From Altererythrobacter xiamenensis (lineage in GTDB: Bacteria; Pseudomonadota; Alphaproteobacteria; Sphingomonadales; Sphingomonadaceae): DNA of 64,000 nt. The position numbers were made by a program, and so were the translations under genes. Below the pieces are notes generated by a model. It saw only the letters and a program-made list of their open reading frames with translations, was not told where the DNA came from and searched no databases. Below, piece after piece: positions 1-8,046 of the stretch. The stretch covers positions 434,001 to 498,000 of the forward strand of contig NZ_FXWG01000001.1 in assembly GCF_900177715.1 (NCBI RefSeq). Reading direction: 5' to 3'. The stretch's first letter is position 1. Every line of letters begins with the position of its first letter.

Positions 1-687
1 CGCCCCGCCGATCGGGATGATCAGCAGGAAGCCGATGGCAAAGGCCAGGACGGTCACTGCGATGATCAGCGGAAATGTCTCTTCCGGCCCCTGAGCCATT
101 GCGAACATGGCGGTGAGCACGATGATCGCGGCGAGCGTGCCGAGGTTGATGACGTGGCGCATCGGCAGCAGGATCGGCGATCCGCTCATCTTGCCCGACA
201 GCTTGGCGAAGGCGATGACCGAACCCGAGAAGGTGATCGCGCCGATCGCGATGCCGAGGCCCATTTCGATCTTGCTGACAGGCGAAATCGTGTCTCCGAC
301 CGCAAGCAATCCGAAAGCGCCGGGATTGAGATAGGCGGCCCAGCCGACCAGCACGGCCGCGAGACCGACCAAAGAGTGGAACGCCGCGACCAGTTCGGGC
401 ATCTGCGTCATGGCGATGCGGCGGGCTATCGTGAAGCCAAGGATTCCGCCAAGGAAGATCGCCACGCCGATCTCGGCGATATTGGCGATGCTGTGTGTGA
501 CAAGAGTCGTCACGACCGCGATGAGCATGCCGACCATGCCGAAACGGTTGCCGCGGCGGCTCGTGCTCGGATGAGACAACCCGCGCAAGGCGAGAATGAA
601 GAACACGCCCGACACGAGATAGGCGAGCGCGACCCATGGATTTACGCCGGTTCCGGCGGCGCCACTAGCGAGGAGATTGAAGCTCAT
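1..687 (-). CDS. pntB: NAD(P) transhydrogenase subunit beta, N-terminal part (runs off window)
   Basis: Beta subunit of the proton-translocating transhydrogenase, which uses the proton gradient to reduce NADP+ with NADH at the inner membrane. The 229 visible codons read MSFNLLASG and then a series of hydrophobic helices with the conserved ALRGLSHP and RRGNRFGMVGM stretches of the PntB membrane domain. The NADP-binding C-terminal domain lies beyond position 1. The start ATG shares one base with the stop codon of pntAB (TGATG), so the two are translationally coupled. Last gene of the visible pnt operon. Identity is secure from the protein and the context. Confidence 0.95.
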   Translation of the reverse strand, partial: MSFNLLASGAAGTGVNPWVALAYLVSGVFFILALRGLSHPSTSRRGNRFGMVGMLIAVVTTLVTHSIANIAEIGVAIFLGGILGFTIARRIAMTQMPELVAAFHSLVGLAAVLVGWAAYLNPGAFGLLAVGDTISPVSKIEMGLGIAIGAITFSGSVIAFAKLSGKMSGSPILLPMRHVINLGTLAAIIVLTAMFAMAQGPEETFPLIIAVTVLAFAIGFLLIIPIGGA

Positions 688-971
688 CACTTCTTCTCCT
701 TCTTCTTGTACATCGCCAGCATCCGTTCGGTGACGGCAAAGCCGCCGAAGATATTGACGCTCGCCAGCACGACCGCGGCAAGGCCGAGCCATTTAGCGAC
801 GAGACTACCCGCCTCGGCACTGGCAATCAGCGCGCCGACGATGATCACGGAGGAAATTGCGTTGGTCACCGCCATCAGCGGCGTGTGCAACGCCGGAGTG
901 ACCGACCAGACCACGTAATAGCCGACGAAACACGCCAGCACGAAGATCGATAGAATCGAAATGAAGTCCAT
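687..971 (-). CDS. pntAB: NAD(P) transhydrogenase subunit alpha, membrane part
   Basis: Small membrane subunit (94 aa) of the three-gene form of transhydrogenase, equivalent to the C-terminal membrane domain of E. coli PntA. Three hydrophobic helices are visible, at about residues 3-24, 33-52 and 58-78, with the family motifs TPALHTPLMAVTNAIS and VNIFGGFAVTERML. The tail is basic (YKKKEKK). It is preceded by only three bases after a 43-aa membrane protein gene and overlaps pntB by one base. A split alpha subunit is usual in alphaproteobacteria. Confidence 0.95.
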   Translation of the reverse strand: MDFISILSIFVLACFVGYYVVWSVTPALHTPLMAVTNAISSVIIVGALIASAEAGSLVAKWLGLAAVVLASVNIFGGFAVTERMLAMYKKKEKK

Positions 972-974
972 GAC

Positions 975-1106
975 TTAGCCCCCCGACTGCGCAAGAAAAG
1001 AGCCGAGATTGTAACCGAGATTATAGATCAGGGGCACGATCACGAGCAGAAGAAGCCCAACAATTACGACTTGCTTCCATGTCGCAAGGCTATTGAACCA
1101 TGTCAT
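975..1106 (-). CDS. 43-aa single-helix membrane protein inside the pnt operon
   Basis: A 43-codon gene fills the space between pntAA and pntAB. Its ATG overlaps the pntAA stop by four bases (ATGA) and its TAA is three bases before the pntAB start, so it has no room to be anything but co-translated. The protein begins MTWFNSLATWKQ, has one hydrophobic helix at about residues 13-28, and ends NLGSFLAQSGG. I do not recognise a family. By position it may be an accessory or assembly subunit of the transhydrogenase, but that is inference. Overlaps at both ends and an uninterrupted hydrophobic segment make a chance ORF unlikely. Confidence 0.75.
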   Translation of the reverse strand: MTWFNSLATWKQVVIVGLLLLVIVPLIYNLGYNLGSFLAQSGG

Positions 1107-2224
1107 GACAGTAGCCTCTCGTTCACGACCTTGCCGTCTTGGGTCAGGCGAACGGCATCGCCGATTTCCTCGTCGAGCACGGGCTTACCCGCTTCCTTGT
1201 CCCAGAAAGCAGAGAGGAAATTGAAGTGGTTGCGCGAGAATAGCGCAGAAGCGTCGGCGGCAAGATGACCCGCCGTGTTGGCAAAGCCGATGATCTTCAC
1301 GCCGTGCCTTTCGACGACCTCGTCAGGCCTGGAGCCTTCGACATTGCCGCCTGCCGCCACGGCGAGATCGAAGATCACGCTTCCCGGCTTCATGCTGGCG
1401 ATCTGTGCGTCCGAGATAAGGCGCGGAGCGGCCCGTCCCGGGATCAGCGCGGTGGTGATCACGATGTCCTGCTTGGCGATATGCTCCGATACCAGCTCGG
1501 CCTGCGCCTTCTGGTATTCCTCGCTCATTTCGGTGGCATAGCCGCCACTGCCTTCGCCTTCGATCCCCTCGACGCTTTCGACGAAAATCGGCTTCGCACC
1601 CAGCGACTGGATCTGCTCCTTGGTGGCGCTGCGCACGTCGGTCGCAGAAACCTGCGCGCCGAGACGCTTGGCCGTGGCAATCGCCTGGAGGCCCGCAACG
1701 CCCACGCCCATCACGAAAACGCGCGCGGCCTGAACCGTGCCCGCAGCCGTCATCATCATCGGGAATGCGCGGCCATAGGTATCGGCCGAGGCGATCACCG
1801 CCTTGTAACCGGCGAGGTTCGACTGGCTCGACAGCACGTCCATCGACTGCGCGCGGGTGATCCGCGGCATGAATTCCATCGAGAGCGCTTCGAAGCCGGC
1901 CTTGGCATAGGCCTCGACCCGGTCCTTCGCATTGAAGGGATCGAACAGCGCCGCGACCCATGCCCCCGGCTTCGCGCCGGCAAGATCCACCACATCGGGC
2001 GCCTGGATACCGAGCACGATATCGGCATCCTTGACCACCTTGGCCAGTTCGCCGGTTTCCGCCCCCGCTTCGGCGTAGGCTTCATCGGAAATGGATGCCC
2101 CTTCGCCTGCTGAAGATTCGACGGCGACGGTTGCACCCAGGCCGATGAATTTCTTCACCGTTTCGGGCGTGGCGGCGACGCGGCTTTCGCCAGCGGCGCG
2201 CTCCTTGAGAATGGCTATCCGCAA
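1103..2224 (-). CDS. pntAA: NAD(P) transhydrogenase subunit alpha, soluble NAD-binding part
   Basis: The 373-aa soluble NAD(H)-binding subunit of proton-translocating transhydrogenase, of the alanine dehydrogenase/PNT family. The N-terminus has the family signature LKERAAGESRVAATPETV. The Rossmann nucleotide loop GVGVAGLQAIATAKRLGA lies near residue 171. The gene appears to start with TTG: the family normally begins M-(K/R)-I-A-(I/V)-L-K-E, and the only codon at that place is TTG at 2224, with no clear Shine-Dalgarno. It follows the cytochrome oxidase subunit IV gene by 13 bases and overlaps the 43-aa membrane protein gene by four. Confidence 0.95.
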   Translation of the reverse strand: MRIAILKERAAGESRVAATPETVKKFIGLGATVAVESSAGEGASISDEAYAEAGAETGELAKVVKDADIVLGIQAPDVVDLAGAKPGAWVAALFDPFNAKDRVEAYAKAGFEALSMEFMPRITRAQSMDVLSSQSNLAGYKAVIASADTYGRAFPMMMTAAGTVQAARVFVMGVGVAGLQAIATAKRLGAQVSATDVRSATKEQIQSLGAKPIFVESVEGIEGEGSGGYATEMSEEYQKAQAELVSEHIAKQDIVITTALIPGRAAPRLISDAQIASMKPGSVIFDLAVAAGGNVEGSRPDEVVERHGVKIIGFANTAGHLAADASALFSRNHFNFLSAFWDKEAGKPVLDEEIGDAVRLTQDGKVVNERLLS

Positions 2225-2237
2225 GACCTTGTGGCGC

Positions 2238-2360
2238 TTATTCGGCGATCAGGATTACGACGATGAGCGCGATGAGCGCGATCAGCGGCACCGACCATTT
2301 CAGCGTCCCGATGAAGCTTTCATAGGTTTTGCTGGCTGATTTCATGTCATTAGAAGCCAT
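2238..2360 (-). CDS. aa3-type cytochrome c oxidase subunit IV
   Basis: A 40-aa protein with the shape of the bacterial aa3 oxidase subunit IV family: a short polar N-terminus (MASNDMKSASKTYESFIGTL) followed by one transmembrane helix and a very short tail (LIAE). The ATG at 2360 has an AGGAA ribosome site eight bases upstream, so I prefer it to an earlier in-frame start at 2420. In other alphaproteobacteria this subunit is a minor, non-catalytic part of the terminal oxidase. Here it sits 13 bases before pntAA and probably shares its promoter; the other oxidase subunits are not in the window. Confidence 0.8.
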   Translation of the reverse strand: MASNDMKSASKTYESFIGTLKWSVPLIALIALIVVILIAE

Positions 2361-2527
2361 GATGGCGTTTCCTACCCGTCTTGAAGTTGGCGTTGATGAG
2401 CCGTCTATCGCGCTGTTCAAGCCTTCTCAAGAGACGAGAGCGTTTTTAACAGACTTAATAGGGTCTTTACCCCTCGGCGCTATTTCCCGTTTCCGTACCA
2501 CGATGGGACGGTTTGGATGCGAATGGG

Positions 2528-3940
2528 ATGAGCGAACAGCGCCTCTTGATGCTTATCGATGACGAGCCGGCCCAGAGCCGGTTGATCTCCGCGCTTGCTG
2601 CGCGCGAGGGCTGGCGCACGATCGTCGCACCGGATTCCGAAACCGCTATCGCCATGCTTGGCACGCGCGAGGGTATGCAGCTTTCGGCGATCATTCTCGA
2701 TCAGTGGGTTCCCGGAGAGGACGCCTGTTCGCTGATCGAGGAATTGAAGAGCCGCAGGCCAGCCTTGCCGATCCTCATGCTAACCACCAGCGCCTCGCCG
2801 GTTCTCGCCGTCGAAGCCATGCGCGCAGGGGCAAGCGACTATCTCATCAAACCGGTCGCACCCGATCGCATGATGGAGGCGCTGCGCTCGGCGACCGAAC
2901 AGGGCGCGCCGCAGGACGAGCTTCAGCCGCTCAGCGAGAAGATGTCGGCCAACCTCGATTTCGACGCCATGATCGGCACCGAACCCAAGTTTCGCACGGC
3001 GCTGGCTCAAGCGGCCAAGACCGCACGCGGGCACGGCAACGTGCTGATCGAAGGCGAAAGCGGCACCGGCAAGGAAATGCTGCTGCGCGCGATGCATGCA
3101 GCCAGCCCCCGGGCAAAGGCTCCGCTGCGCTTCATCAATATCGGTGGCATCCCGGTGAACTCGGTCGAATCCGTGCTCTTCGGACATGAACCCGACGCCT
3201 TTCCAGGCGCTTTTGCAAGGCAGGTCGGTGCGCTGCAGAATTGCGACGGCGGCACACTCGTCCTCGACGAAATCGACCGGTTGAACGAAACGCTCCAGAA
3301 AAGGCTCCTGACGGCACTGAGCGAGGGCGTAGTGCGACCCATCGGCGCCAAACATGGGTTCAAGGTCGACGTGCGGCTGCTGACAGCGAGTAACCTCCCG
3401 CTTGGCCAGCTGAGCGACTCCGGACATTTCGACCAGGAACTGTTCGCGCTGCTTGCACAATCGGCAATCCTGCTTCCGCCACTGCGTGAGCGCGCCAGCG
3501 ACATCCCTGCCCTCACCCGTCATTTTCTCGCCCGCATCGGCGAGCAGCCGGGCATGAAGCACCTTTCGATCTCGGACAATGCGCTCGCGCTGCTTTCGGC
3601 CTATGACTGGCCGGGCAATGTTCGCCAGTTGCAGGCCGTTCTGTTCCGCGCCGCAATCTTCTGCGACAAGCAAACGCTCACTGCCGAAAGTTTCCCGCAG
3701 CTTTGCGAACTGCTTGGTGAGCCCGAGGACGGTATCAAGCCGATCCACGAGGGCGTCGGCGTCATGCTCTATACCGAGGACGGCAATCTGCGCCCGCTGG
3801 AAGATATCGAAGCCGATGTGATCCGCCTCGCCATCGGTCATTACCGTGGCCGCATGACCGAAGTCGCGCGCCGCCTCGGCATCGGACGCTCCACCCTTTA
3901 CCGCAAACTTTCCGACCTCGGCATCGACAACGCTGCCTGA
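2528..3940 (+). CDS. NtrC-type response regulator with altered GAFTGA loop
   Basis: About 470 aa in three domains. A receiver comes first (acidic pair in LIDDEPAQ, phosphoacceptor Asp in IILDQWVPG, Lys in DYLIKPV). A sigma-54-type AAA+ domain follows, with Walker A GESGTGKE and Walker B GGTLVLDEID. Last is a Fis-type helix-turn-helix (MTEVARRLGIGRSTLYRKL). The loop that contacts sigma-54, normally GAFTGA, reads DAFPGA, so classical sigma-54 activation is doubtful; some NtrC relatives that lack the motif work with the housekeeping RNA polymerase. I take the ATG at 2528; a TTG at 2513 is in frame. The next gene starts 16 bases downstream and is probably co-transcribed. Targets are unknown. Confidence 0.88.
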   Translation: MSEQRLLMLIDDEPAQSRLISALAAREGWRTIVAPDSETAIAMLGTREGMQLSAIILDQWVPGEDACSLIEELKSRRPALPILMLTTSASPVLAVEAMRAGASDYLIKPVAPDRMMEALRSATEQGAPQDELQPLSEKMSANLDFDAMIGTEPKFRTALAQAAKTARGHGNVLIEGESGTGKEMLLRAMHAASPRAKAPLRFINIGGIPVNSVESVLFGHEPDAFPGAFARQVGALQNCDGGTLVLDEIDRLNETLQKRLLTALSEGVVRPIGAKHGFKVDVRLLTASNLPLGQLSDSGHFDQELFALLAQSAILLPPLRERASDIPALTRHFLARIGEQPGMKHLSISDNALALLSAYDWPGNVRQLQAVLFRAAIFCDKQTLTAESFPQLCELLGEPEDGIKPIHEGVGVMLYTEDGNLRPLEDIEADVIRLAIGHYRGRMTEVARRLGIGRSTLYRKLSDLGIDNAA

Positions 3941-3956
3941 TCAAAAGGTTCATCGA

Positions 3957-4376
3957 ATGAGCGACATGTCCCACACGGGTTTCCAAGACGGTTTTCGCGA
4001 TGCCTGCGACCGCCTTTCGCACAAGGTCGACGCGGACAATTTCGAACGCTTTCGCTGGGGCCGGGACGAGGCACCCAAGCTCGTCAAAATGGTCGAACTG
4101 ATCAAGGGCGCGGTCGATGACCGCACCGACATCGAGATCAACGAGGAAGGCGGCGAACAGAACATCAAGCGCTTCGTCATCAAGGTGCACGGCAAGCGCA
4201 TCGTCGGCCTGACCGCCGCGCTCGAAAACGGCCAGGCGGCCATGATCGTCAATCCGATCGAACGCAGCGAATACAAGATCGCACCCGGCGATCCGATCAT
4301 CGCCGATTGGGATGATGTCAACGAGCAGTGGATCGCGGAAACCCTCGGCAAGCTGATGGAGCGTATCGAGCGCTGA
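3957..4376 (+). CDS. Conserved-looking hypothetical protein (139 aa)
   Basis: A soluble, charged protein without signal peptide or membrane segment. The N-terminal third is helical and acidic/basic (FRDACDRLSHKVDADNFERF). The middle looks like a small beta sheet (EQNIKRFVIKVHGKRIVGL), and the end is a helix rich in Glu and Arg (WIAETLGKLMERIER). It lies 16 bases after the NtrC-like regulator and reads in the same direction, suggesting co-transcription. No motif gives a function. Codon use matches the neighbours, and the gene fills the gap cleanly. Confidence 0.7.
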   Translation: MSDMSHTGFQDGFRDACDRLSHKVDADNFERFRWGRDEAPKLVKMVELIKGAVDDRTDIEINEEGGEQNIKRFVIKVHGKRIVGLTAALENGQAAMIVNPIERSEYKIAPGDPIIADWDDVNEQWIAETLGKLMERIER

Positions 4377-4418
4377 TGCATCTTGTCGTGCCGCGCCATG
4401 CGCTCTAGCGCTGGCGGC

Positions 4419-5177
4419 ATGACGACACTTCAGGACTTTTCGCAGAAGACCGCGCTGGTAACAGGCGCTGCTTCGGGCATTGGTGCAGCCTGCGCACGCG
4501 CATTGGCCGACAGGGGCGCCAGCAAGCTGGTGCTGGTCGATGTCGACGAGGCCGGGCTTGGTGCGCTCGATCTCGATTGCGAAGTTCAACTCGTGACCGG
4601 CAGCGTTGCCTCGCCCGACCTATGGAACGAACTCGAACCGCAATTGGGCGCGCTCGACCACGCGATCGTCAACGCCGGGATCGGCGCGGGCGGGCTGTTT
4701 TCAGAACTTGATTTTGCCGACTGGCGGCGTGTCATGGACGTCAATCTCGACGGTGCTTTCCTGACGCTCGCCACCGCAATGCGCGCTATGGCAGACAAGG
4801 GCGGCGGCATCGTCGTCACCTCTTCCGCGACCGGGGTGAAGCCCATTCCGGCAACCGGTCCCTATGGCGTCGCCAAGGCGGCGGTGGCCCACATGGCGCG
4901 CATGGCGGCACTCGAAGGCGCGCCCGGGGGTATCCGCGTCAACGCTATCGCGCCGGGCGGGGTCGACACCGCGATCTGGAACGACGGACCCGATTTCCAG
5001 CGCTCGGTCGAAGCGCAAGGGCGCGAAGCTACGCTCAAGGCGATGGCCGCGACGACACCGCGCGGACGCTTCGCCACGGCGGACGAAATCGCCGGTTCGA
5101 TCCTCTTCCTGCTGTCGGATGCGGCAGCGAACATCACCGGCCAGGTGCTGGTCGATGACGGCGGCTTTACGCTTTAA
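4419..5177 (+). CDS. SDR family NAD(P)-dependent oxidoreductase
   Basis: Classical short-chain dehydrogenase/reductase of 252 aa. It has the cofactor loop TGAASGIGAA near the N-terminus, the NAG motif (IVNAGIG), the catalytic Ser in VVTSSATG and the YxxxK pair in GPYGVAKAAV. The C-terminal FLLSDAAANITGQVLVDDGG is the usual FabG-like ending. Substrate cannot be told. I chose the ATG at 4419, which leaves the usual short lead before the Rossmann fold, over a TTG at 4383. Its stop overlaps the folP stop by three bases on the other strand. Confidence 0.9.
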   Translation: MTTLQDFSQKTALVTGAASGIGAACARALADRGASKLVLVDVDEAGLGALDLDCEVQLVTGSVASPDLWNELEPQLGALDHAIVNAGIGAGGLFSELDFADWRRVMDVNLDGAFLTLATAMRAMADKGGGIVVTSSATGVKPIPATGPYGVAKAAVAHMARMAALEGAPGGIRVNAIAPGGVDTAIWNDGPDFQRSVEAQGREATLKAMAATTPRGRFATADEIAGSILFLLSDAAANITGQVLVDDGGFTL

Positions 5178-6289
5178 ACCTCCGGCAGTTCGCTGAAGTC
5201 GGTCAGCGCCGCGTCGCGCAGGCCGCGCCACACGTTCCGCGCCTGAACCGTTTCCGCCACATCGTGGACGCGAAGCAACTGCACGCCAGCATTCATCCCC
5301 GCAATCGCCAGCGCGATCGATCCGCCGAGCCGGTCCTCAACGTCCGCCTCGTGCGACAACGCCCCGATCATCCGCTTGCGGCTCGCCCCGAGGAGCAGCG
5401 GCTGGCCGAGCGCATGGAACAGCGGCAGCGCATTTAACAACGCGAGGTTCTCGGCCAGCGACTTGCCGAAACCGATGCCCGGATCGAGCACGATATTGGC
5501 GCGCGAGATACCCGCCGCCACCGCCGCATCGCGTCGCTCCGCCAGCCAGTCGAACACGTCGAACACGACATTGTCGTAATCCGCACCGGCGTGAAGGTCC
5601 TCGCCCTTGCCGGGGGCATGCATCAGGATCACGGGACACCCCGCCCGCGCCGCTAGCTCAAAGCTGCGCGCATCATGCCTCATGGCAGAAACGTCATTGG
5701 CGATATGCGCGCCTGCCTCGAACGCGGCCTCCAGCACACCCGCACGCCGCGTGTCGACACTGATCGCCGCCCCCATCGCGCTGCAATACTCGACCGCAGG
5801 AAGCACGCGATCCTTCTCGTCGCCCTCCCATGTGGCGGGCGCTCCGGGACGCGTGCTTTCCCCGCCTATGTCGATGATCGCGGCACCCGCTTCCAGCATG
5901 GCGGAGGCATGCGCGCGGCCAGCCTCGGGATTATCGAGAAACGCGCCCCCGTCGGAGAAGCTGTCGGGCGTGACGTTGAGGATGCCCATCACCTGCGGCT
6001 GGTCGAGCCGCACCGTGCGCTCCCCCAATTGCATCGGTGGATGCGCGAGCCCGAGGTTGGACCACTGCGCCGAGGCCTCCTCCGCCACCGTATCGGGCAG
6101 CTTGCCGAGCACGCTCTCGATGTCGCTGGCGGTGCACAGCCAGCGCTCTGCAACCGCACCGTCTCGCCGCAGGATCACCGCGAACTCGCGCGCATAGACC
6201 ATCCCACCGCCAAGGCGCACCGCATCGCCTTCGACAGCTTGCGGACCGGATGCACTGGTCAGCGGACGGATGTAGATGCGGTCGCTCAT
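5174..6289 (-). CDS. folP: Dihydropteroate synthase
   Basis: Makes dihydropteroate from p-aminobenzoate and the pterin pyrophosphate in folate synthesis; the sulfonamide target. The family signature MGILNVTPDSFSDGG lies about residues 100-114, followed by IDIGGESTRPGA, and the C-terminal LLGASRKRMIG motif is present. At 371 aa it is longer than the usual 270-290 aa because of about 95 extra N-terminal residues with no motif I recognise. The ATG at 6289 is clear and the extension is in frame with good codon use. Convergent with the SDR gene. Confidence 0.95.
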   Translation of the reverse strand: MSDRIYIRPLTSASGPQAVEGDAVRLGGGMVYAREFAVILRRDGAVAERWLCTASDIESVLGKLPDTVAEEASAQWSNLGLAHPPMQLGERTVRLDQPQVMGILNVTPDSFSDGGAFLDNPEAGRAHASAMLEAGAAIIDIGGESTRPGAPATWEGDEKDRVLPAVEYCSAMGAAISVDTRRAGVLEAAFEAGAHIANDVSAMRHDARSFELAARAGCPVILMHAPGKGEDLHAGADYDNVVFDVFDWLAERRDAAVAAGISRANIVLDPGIGFGKSLAENLALLNALPLFHALGQPLLLGASRKRMIGALSHEADVEDRLGGSIALAIAGMNAGVQLLRVHDVAETVQARNVWRGLRDAALTDFSELPEV

Positions 6290-6412
6290 GGCGCATGGCC
6301 TCGTTCAATTGCGTTGCGCTGGACTTAGCGAGCGGAGATCGAACGGGATAGGCGCGCGCCGGGGTTATCGTCATCCTGACGGAGTGCGCGCCGCCGAGCC
6401 GGTCGCGCTCCC

Positions 6413-7927
6413 TCAGTCGGAGACTTCTGCCGCCTCTTCTGCGACGACATAGAGATAATCGACATAGGCCATTATTGCCTCGTCGAGCCCGTTCACCTTG
6501 GGATCGCTGCTCTCGATCAGGAACCACTCGTTGGGTGCGTGCGCGCCGCCACCGCGGCTGAGACCGAATTGCGACGCCGGAAGATTGAGCGGCGGTCCGT
6601 TGAAGATCACGCCCGGCCAGCTGCCGGCGTTGCGCGGCCTGATCGAATAGGGGATGCCCTTTTCATCAAACAAGGCTTTCTGGGCGCGGATGAGGACGCT
6701 GTCTTCGTCGGTCTCATTCGGGCCATAGCCCCCCGACACAGTGACCTGCACATCGTCGAAACCACGCTTGGCAAGATGGGCTTTCAGCTTGCTGACGGCT
6801 TCGTCCTTGGTCATCGCCGGGACGAGACGGAACTCCAGCTTGGCCTCGGCCCTGCCCGGCAAGACGGTCTTGCCACCGGGGCCGGTATAGCCGGCGATCA
6901 GGCCCTGGATATTGACCGTCGGCTGCGAGAGAAACCGCTCGAGACTGGTCACATACGGCTCGTCATCGATCCAGCGGCCGACCCCCAGCAGCGCCTTCGC
7001 CTCTTCCTCGGGATTGAGCGCGGCCCCTTCGGCGATCAGTTCCTTCTGACGTTCGGTGAGGGGACGGACATTTTCGAACCAGCCGTCGATGGCTGGGGTA
7101 TGGCCGTCATCGGCCACCAGCGTGTCGAGCGCCTTGACCAGCCGCCATGCGGGGTTTTCGATACGGGCATGGTTCGATGAATGGATATCGGTCTTGGGAT
7201 ATTTGTCGGAAGTCTCGCCGCCCACGACCAGCTGGAACTCGACCGCGCCCTTTGCACCCAGAGTGATATTGGCGCTGCCGTCCTTGCTCTGCGCGGCAGA
7301 CGGAATGAACACGCCGACCGTTTTCGCCAGTGCATCGCGGACCTCGGGCACGGCGACGACCTGGTCGAAGTGTGTCGAGGCGACTTCCTCTTCCCCTTCG
7401 GCAACGAGGACGAGATTGACAGGCAGCTTCTTCCCGCTCGCCTGGATCGCCTTGATCGCGGCGAGCAGGGCCATCTCGGGGCCCTTCTGGTTGACCGCGC
7501 CGCGACCGACGATCGTCAGGCCTTCGCCTTCACGTTCGACGAGCCTGCCTTCGAGCGGGGGCGCGTCCCATTCCGAAGGATCGAACTGCTTCACGTCATA
7601 CATGAAATAAAGGCCGAGCGTCGTTTCGGCGCCTGCATCCAATGTCGCGAAAACCGCCGGAACGCCGTCGGTCGGAATGATCTTGGCCTGCTGAAAGCCC
7701 GCATCGAGCGCCAGCTGTTTCATGTATTCGGCACCAGCCGGGGTATTGAGCTTCTCGGCAGCGATCGTCGGCAGGGCAATCCATTCGCGCAAGTCCTCGA
7801 TCGTCGCGTCGCGCTGCTCTTTGACGATGCTGACAATCTGCTCGCGGTCCGGCGTCTCCGCCGCCAGCGGTACTGCCGTGGACGCGAGAAGCGCCGCCAC
7901 GCTCAATCCAACCAACCGACCAACCAT
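6413..7927 (-). CDS. Exported M20 family metallopeptidase
   Basis: Zinc-dependent exopeptidase of the M20/carboxypeptidase-G2 type, about 504 aa. The ATG at 7927 is preceded by a strong GAGGGGGG ribosome site and begins a clean signal peptide (MVGRLVGLSVAALLASTAV, cleavage near PLAAE). I therefore reject the longer ORF from 7987. The metal region holds LGLYFMYDVKQFD, where typical M20 enzymes have GHxDV: the first metal His is replaced by Tyr/Met. Later the family features GRGAVNQKGP, VAEGEEEVAS and the C-terminal NAGSWPGVIFNGPPL are present. Probably periplasmic; substrate unknown. Confidence 0.85.
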   Translation of the reverse strand: MVGRLVGLSVAALLASTAVPLAAETPDREQIVSIVKEQRDATIEDLREWIALPTIAAEKLNTPAGAEYMKQLALDAGFQQAKIIPTDGVPAVFATLDAGAETTLGLYFMYDVKQFDPSEWDAPPLEGRLVEREGEGLTIVGRGAVNQKGPEMALLAAIKAIQASGKKLPVNLVLVAEGEEEVASTHFDQVVAVPEVRDALAKTVGVFIPSAAQSKDGSANITLGAKGAVEFQLVVGGETSDKYPKTDIHSSNHARIENPAWRLVKALDTLVADDGHTPAIDGWFENVRPLTERQKELIAEGAALNPEEEAKALLGVGRWIDDEPYVTSLERFLSQPTVNIQGLIAGYTGPGGKTVLPGRAEAKLEFRLVPAMTKDEAVSKLKAHLAKRGFDDVQVTVSGGYGPNETDEDSVLIRAQKALFDEKGIPYSIRPRNAGSWPGVIFNGPPLNLPASQFGLSRGGGAHAPNEWFLIESSDPKVNGLDEAIMAYVDYLYVVAEEAAEVSD

Positions 7928-8046
7928 ACATCCCCCCTCACAATTGCCTCGGAATTGGGAAGCTAACAGCCGGAAGGTGTTTCGCAACCGGCATTTCGAC
8001 AGGGCACGGCGCGCTCATTGTCGCGCAAGAGATGATCGTAGGCGCC

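Noticed and set aside
154..918. A 254-codon plus-strand frame at the window start
   Set aside because: It is antisense to pntB and pntAB, whose identity is certain.
2780..3841. A 353-codon open frame on the minus strand opposite the NtrC-like regulator
   Set aside because: It lies wholly antisense to a gene with clear domains; long antisense frames are common in GC-rich DNA, and its residues show no family features.
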